Assembly: GCA_037147235.1 (NCBI GenBank)
Contig: JBAWVO010000087.1
Span: forward strand, 1 to 21,783
Length of the DNA: 21,783 nucleotides
DNA from: JANXQG01 sp037147235
Lineage (GTDB): Bacteria > Planctomycetota > Planctomycetia > Pirellulales > Thermoguttaceae
Reading direction: 5' to 3'
Shown: in pieces, positions 18,561 through 21,783 of the stretch
Position numbering within the stretch: position 1 is the first letter of the stretch
Layout of the letters: each line of letters opens with the position of its first letter
The notes under the pieces: generated by a model
What the model was told of the DNA's origin: nothing
What the model saw: only the letters and a program-made list of their open reading frames with translations
The model's database searches: none
Program-made: the position numbers and the translations under genes

Positions 18561-21062
18561 ATGGATCGGCAAACGAAGTTCCCAATATACCTGCGGCTAT
18601 TGATCGTCGCAGTCGTCTTAATGAACTTCGCCTCGCCCGCGCGGGCGAACGACTCGCTCGATCAGGTCCGAGAGAAGGAGTATCGCGAACTGGACCGCCA
18701 GATCGAGCGCCGCAAGGCAGCGGCCGCAGAGTGGCGCAACCGGCTGGCCTCGGAATCCCTCGACCGGCAAGCGTTGATTTTGCCTGATGATCGCGGCCCG
18801 CTCGACGTCGTCCTGCGGCGGACCGCCGCGCTGTTGGACTACTGCAATGAGCACCAATGGCTTTCAGCCGACCGGCGAGCCGAATTCGCTGCGGAATTGG
18901 AACGCCTGCGCGAGGCCACAAAGGACGCATCGGCCGCCGATGCCCGAAAGTCGCTCTTCCAGCGGACATGCGAATTGCGGCGTCGCGTTTCGATGGCCAA
19001 TCCGCTGCTGGACTTCGAAGCCATCGTCTGCATGCAGGAACAACCGGGCGAAGACCGGATCATCGAGCAAGCGCGGGCCGTGTGGAGGGGCCATAGCAAG
19101 GGCGGCGGCCCGATCTTGCTTCGCAATTTCAAGTCGGATCCCAGTGTTACCAGTTTGCTGGAAGGTGTCGAAGTATCGGCCGGCGATTGGAAGGGCCGTG
19201 AACTGAAAGGCAAGTTCTCGGGCCTGGAACTGAGCTACGATGCCCGGCAGATCCTCTTTGCGGCAACCGCCGCCGCCGATGCCTGGCACATCTTCACATT
19301 CGACCTGGCTGCGCGTCGGCTCGTCCAACTCACCGGCGGGCCCTACGATGATTTCGATCCGTGCCTGCTTCCTTCCGGCCGAATCGTCTTCACATCGACG
19401 CGCCGATGCGGGGTCGGAAGATGCTTGCTGACACCCCAGTCGCTCACCTATACGCTTCACTCGATGGAACCCGACGGCACGGACATCATCCCGTTGAGCT
19501 TCCACGAAACCAACGAGTGGCAGCCCAGCGTCAGCCACGAGGGCAAGTTGGTGTACACTCGATGGGACTATGTGGATCGGCATTGGGGCACGGCCCATCA
19601 CTTCTGGGAGTCCTATCCCGACGGCCGCGATCCGCGAAGCTACCATGGCAACTACCCGTTGCCCTGGTCCGCAATGCGCGAAGACACCCAGCCTTCCGAC
19701 TATGGAAAGCCGGGCTTCGCCTACGGCCGCGCCTTGCGCCCCGATGTGGAAATAGGCTTCCGCGCGATTCCCGGTTCCCACAAGTACACGGCCACGGCCG
19801 TGGGACACCACGAGGGATTTTCCGGAAGCCTCGTGCTGGTCGATCCTCGCTTGCCCGATGACGGTCGAATGGCGCAAGTCAAGCGAATCACGCCTGAGTA
19901 TTTCTTCCCCGAGGTCGAACGTCCGGCGACCCACACCTACGGCACCCCGTGGCCGCTAAGCGAGGACTTCTACCTGTCCAGCTTCGAGACGGGACTCTAC
20001 CTTCTCGACAGGTTCGGCAATCGCGAGGTGCTCCTTGAACCGGCCAACCCGGCCTATCGCCTGCGAGATCCCTTTCCGTTGCACGCGCGCAAGACGCCGC
20101 CCGCAATCCCCGTCAAGACCTGGCAAGGTCGGCGCGACGAATTGCCGGACCACCGCCGTGCCGTCCTGTCCGTGATGAACGTCTACGACACCGATGCAGT
20201 GGGCCGCATGCCCGAGGGAACCAAGGTCAAATGGCTGCGCATCGTCCAGGTGATTCCGCAACTCTTCGATCAGGAGTTCAACCTGAAGACGGTCACCCAA
20301 ATCAGTTTTGCAACCGATGCGGCCGGCCGCATGCCGCTGGGAATCGTGCCCGTCGAGGCGGACGGCAGCGTCTATTGCGAAGCGCCCGTGGGCAAGGCGA
20401 TCTACTTCCAACTTCTGGACGAGCAGGGCATGGCCGTCCACTCGATGCGTTCGGCCACCTATGTGCATCCGGGCGAACACCTGGCCTGCCACGGATGCCA
20501 TGAAAACAAGTGGTCCTCGCTGCCGCCGACTTCGAGTGCGCCCCTTGCGCTGAAACGTGCGCCGTCGAAGATCGTGCCGGAGGTAGCCAGCGGCGCCATG
20601 CCGTTCAATTTTATCGAGCTGGTCAAACGGCCGGTATTCGATGCCAAGTGCGTAGCGTGCCACGCCCAGCATCCCGCGTCGCCCGACATGTCCTACAAGT
20701 CGCTGGCGCGAAACGACCTAGCCTTCAGCTATCCTGGCGAGTACGATGCCCGCAGCCCGCTGGGCATTGGAGGGTCGCGCACCACGCCGGGCCGGTTCGG
20801 TGCGCGGGCTTCCGGAATCATGAAATCGCTCTTCACGAAGGAGTATCACAAGGACGTCCATCTCTCGGCCGACGAGTTGCGCCGGCTGACGCTGTGGCTC
20901 GACATGAACTCGAACGAAATCGGTTGGATCGGCAACGACCGGAGCCAGATCGCCGAACAGAAACGAGGCGTGCCGATCTGGCCGCCCATCGACATGGATC
21001 CCGCCAACCCGACCGGTGTAGAATCCAAGGGCGACCTGGATCAGCCGGGAGCCGTTCCCTGA
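18561..21062 (+). CDS. Secreted di-haem c-type cytochrome, hydrazine synthase alpha-like/PD40 family
   Basis: This 833-residue protein has a signal peptide ending FASPARA (about residue 31) and a helical, charged stretch (about 35-140). A beta-propeller-like region follows, with YDARQILFAA, WHIFTFDLAARRLVQLTGG and DPCLLPSGRIVFTSTRRC. A domain resembling the hydrazine synthase alpha middle region leads into two c-type haem motifs: CHGCH (Cys643, Cys646, His647) and CVACH (Cys697, Cys700, His701). Such proteins are common in planctomycetes that do not perform anammox, where their electron partner is unknown; the family link is from memory. ATG 18561 is chosen because AAGGAG lies 7 nt upstream; TTG 18540 is in frame but lacks this. 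The gene sits between the two copies of the 68-bp direct repeat. Confidence 0.8.
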   Translation: MDRQTKFPIYLRLLIVAVVLMNFASPARANDSLDQVREKEYRELDRQIERRKAAAAEWRNRLASESLDRQALILPDDRGPLDVVLRRTAALLDYCNEHQWLSADRRAEFAAELERLREATKDASAADARKSLFQRTCELRRRVSMANPLLDFEAIVCMQEQPGEDRIIEQARAVWRGHSKGGGPILLRNFKSDPSVTSLLEGVEVSAGDWKGRELKGKFSGLELSYDARQILFAATAAADAWHIFTFDLAARRLVQLTGGPYDDFDPCLLPSGRIVFTSTRRCGVGRCLLTPQSLTYTLHSMEPDGTDIIPLSFHETNEWQPSVSHEGKLVYTRWDYVDRHWGTAHHFWESYPDGRDPRSYHGNYPLPWSAMREDTQPSDYGKPGFAYGRALRPDVEIGFRAIPGSHKYTATAVGHHEGFSGSLVLVDPRLPDDGRMAQVKRITPEYFFPEVERPATHTYGTPWPLSEDFYLSSFETGLYLLDRFGNREVLLEPANPAYRLRDPFPLHARKTPPAIPVKTWQGRRDELPDHRRAVLSVMNVYDTDAVGRMPEGTKVKWLRIVQVIPQLFDQEFNLKTVTQISFATDAAGRMPLGIVPVEADGSVYCEAPVGKAIYFQLLDEQGMAVHSMRSATYVHPGEHLACHGCHENKWSSLPPTSSAPLALKRAPSKIVPEVASGAMPFNFIELVKRPVFDAKCVACHAQHPASPDMSYKSLARNDLAFSYPGEYDARSPLGIGGSRTTPGRFGARASGIMKSLFTKEYHKDVHLSADELRRLTLWLDMNSNEIGWIGNDRSQIAEQKRGVPIWPPIDMDPANPTGVESKGDLDQPGAVP

Positions 21063-21279
21063 GTTCGGAGGCGAGAAAACGCCCGGTCTTGCCTCAGCCG
21101 AGACACGTATCTGCAGGCCGTAACGCAAGTAAACGCTCGATGAGGCCTCGAAACGCTAGTCGTGGAAGCCGACCCTACGGACACACGGGGAAGGCCAATG
21201 TTGCAGAGGAAGTCAGTGACAAATGCACTCTGCAATTCCACCGGGGTAGAGAGCGACAGCATGCATCGAAGGAATGCAC

Positions 21280-21609
21280 ATGAAGCACGGGAAACCGAAG
21301 GCGACAGCGGTGGCAACCGCAACGGGCAACCCGCGAGGGCTAGGCCCGGTCGCATCGGTGGCGGAGAGGCTCGTAGTAGCGTTGAAACCGGGTAATGCCG
21401 GTGGAGCCAAGGGGCCTCACTTCGGGTGCGTTGACGGAAGGGACAAAGGGATTGCGATTGGCCTCGGCCTAGCAACACAAGAAGAACCCGAGCGTCCCGG
21501 AAGCAACTTTACGGTCAGGCGAAGGTTGTGCCGCAGGCGTGATCGTGGGCTTGACGGTGAAGCCCGTCGGAGAGCCGGATGCGGTAAATCCGCCCGTCCG
21601 GTTCGATGA
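21280..21609 (+). pseudogene. Remnant frame of the intron-encoded protein leader
   Basis: About 80 codons beginning MKHGKPKATAVATATGNP resemble the conserved leader before group II intron reverse transcriptases, then run into domain V sequence. None of the transcriptase motifs (such as YADD) is present. It is not expected to make a functional protein. Confidence 0.5.
21572..21604 (+). ncRNA. Group II intron domain V
   Basis: Positions 21572-21579 (GAGCCGGA) pair with 21597-21604 (TCCGGTTC), including the G-U pair of the AGC catalytic triad at 21573-21575. A T-G pair (21580/21596), a two-base bulge CC (21594-21595) and an upper stem GCGG/CCGC with loop TAAAT complete the fold. The total is 33 nt, close to the usual 34. 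Confidence 0.85.
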
Positions 21610-21713
21610 GCGGGAAGTGGAAACGGAGCATGGTGAAGCTAGTGAGGCACTGGCAGACGAAAGAGCCAGCAATAGATAGGCTGCACCTAAACCACCGCGC
21701 CACTTCTCGACTC
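21608..21713 (+). ncRNA. Group II intron domain VI with bulged branch-point A
   Basis: Positions 21608-21620 pair with 21700-21713 in a 13-bp helix interrupted only by an unpaired A at 21710. That A is the seventh base from the predicted intron end (21716), the standard branch position. The linker from domain V is three bases. The apical part (21621-21699) is unusually long and contains a CTGGC/GCCAG hairpin at 21650-21669. Confidence 0.75.
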
Positions 21714-21715
21714 TA

Positions 21716-21783
21716 CCCGGAATTTGTGCGGAAAATTGCTTTCCAGCAACGGTTCCGCTCCAGCCGCCGGGCCTGCGTTGAAA
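21716..21783. repeat. 68-bp direct repeat, copy 2 (3' exon of the intron)
   Basis: Identical to 18262-18329. Apart from its first base, shared by chance or design, it begins exactly at the predicted intron 3' splice junction (21716/21717). It therefore serves as the 3' exon, and the intron appears to have inserted into a second copy of the repeat. It reaches the end of the window. Confidence 0.85.

Larger units (their letters stand above)
21063..21716 (+). mobile_element. Group II intron lacking most of its reverse transcriptase
   Basis: The 3' end has textbook domains V and VI, and the final bases CTAC at 21713-21716 give a 3' splice site with the branch A at position -7. Upstream sequence resembles the leader that precedes intron-encoded reverse transcriptases: a frame from 21280 reading MKHGKPK, then GNPRGLGP and AERLVV. 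A short stretch near 21498-21537 (RKQLYGQAKVVPQ in its frame) looks like the first codons of the conserved transcriptase start. It then jumps straight to sequence adjoining domain V, so the catalytic part is deleted. No clear GUGYG 5' end is visible; the 5' boundary is uncertain and the intron may be truncated next to the cytochrome stop. The leader resemblance is from memory. Confidence 0.7.

Noticed and set aside
18864..19934. 356-codon antisense frame in the cytochrome gene
   Set aside because: It is antisense to a gene with a clear Shine-Dalgarno, signal peptide and haem motifs, and shows no features of its own.
20510..21283. 257-codon frame overlapping the cytochrome end and the intron
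   Set aside because: It is out of frame with the haem motifs, spans two unrelated elements, and shows no domain.

Overview
The window looks like a piece of a large, GC-rich bacterial chromosome, most likely from the Planctomycetota (Pirellulales-like). The clues are indirect: a secreted di-haem cytochrome resembling the hydrazine synthase alpha subunit, a SASA-type sialate O-acetylesterase, a lipase-like BD-FAE esterase, a Pls-type membrane amino-acid synthetase, and spacers full of short palindromes. No rRNA, tRNA or CRISPR array was seen.

Layout. Positions 1-586 are a non-coding, palindrome-rich spacer ending in the likely carB promoter. Then come carB (587-3841, +), a secreted alpha/beta-hydrolase (3887-4864, +) and a COG1078-type HD phosphohydrolase (4861-6261, +) that overlaps it by four bases. 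A 112-bp inverted-repeat element fills the convergent spacer before a minus-strand esterase (6385-7236). A divergent promoter region separates that esterase from a Tat-exported oligoendopeptidase F-like peptidase (7349-9262, +), which is followed by a large secreted protein with a probable helical-barrel domain (9322-12147, +). A second convergent spacer (12148-12369) holds hairpins and a tandem repeat. Next is a 1372-residue Pls/PosA-type synthetase (12370-16488, -) with its own promoter and operator-like palindromes, then a sialate O-acetylesterase (16639-18042, -). After a spacer with transposon-like debris comes the di-haem cytochrome (18561-21062, +). The window closes with a reverse-transcriptase-deleted group II intron (about 21063-21716) and the second copy of a 68-bp direct repeat.

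How the genes fit together. carB serves arginine and pyrimidine synthesis and the HD protein probably acts on (deoxy)nucleotides. Most other products carry export signals and would act in the periplasm or outside on esters, acetylated sugars, peptides or polysaccharides, which fits the scavenging lifestyle of planctomycetes. The Pls-type protein is the most distinctive gene. It has one adenylation domain, one carrier domain and a six-helix membrane module with three left-handed-helix repeats, the architecture of the epsilon-poly-lysine synthetase class. The right-hand 3.7 kb is the mobile region, where an IS-like remnant, a direct repeat and a mini group II intron surround the cytochrome gene.
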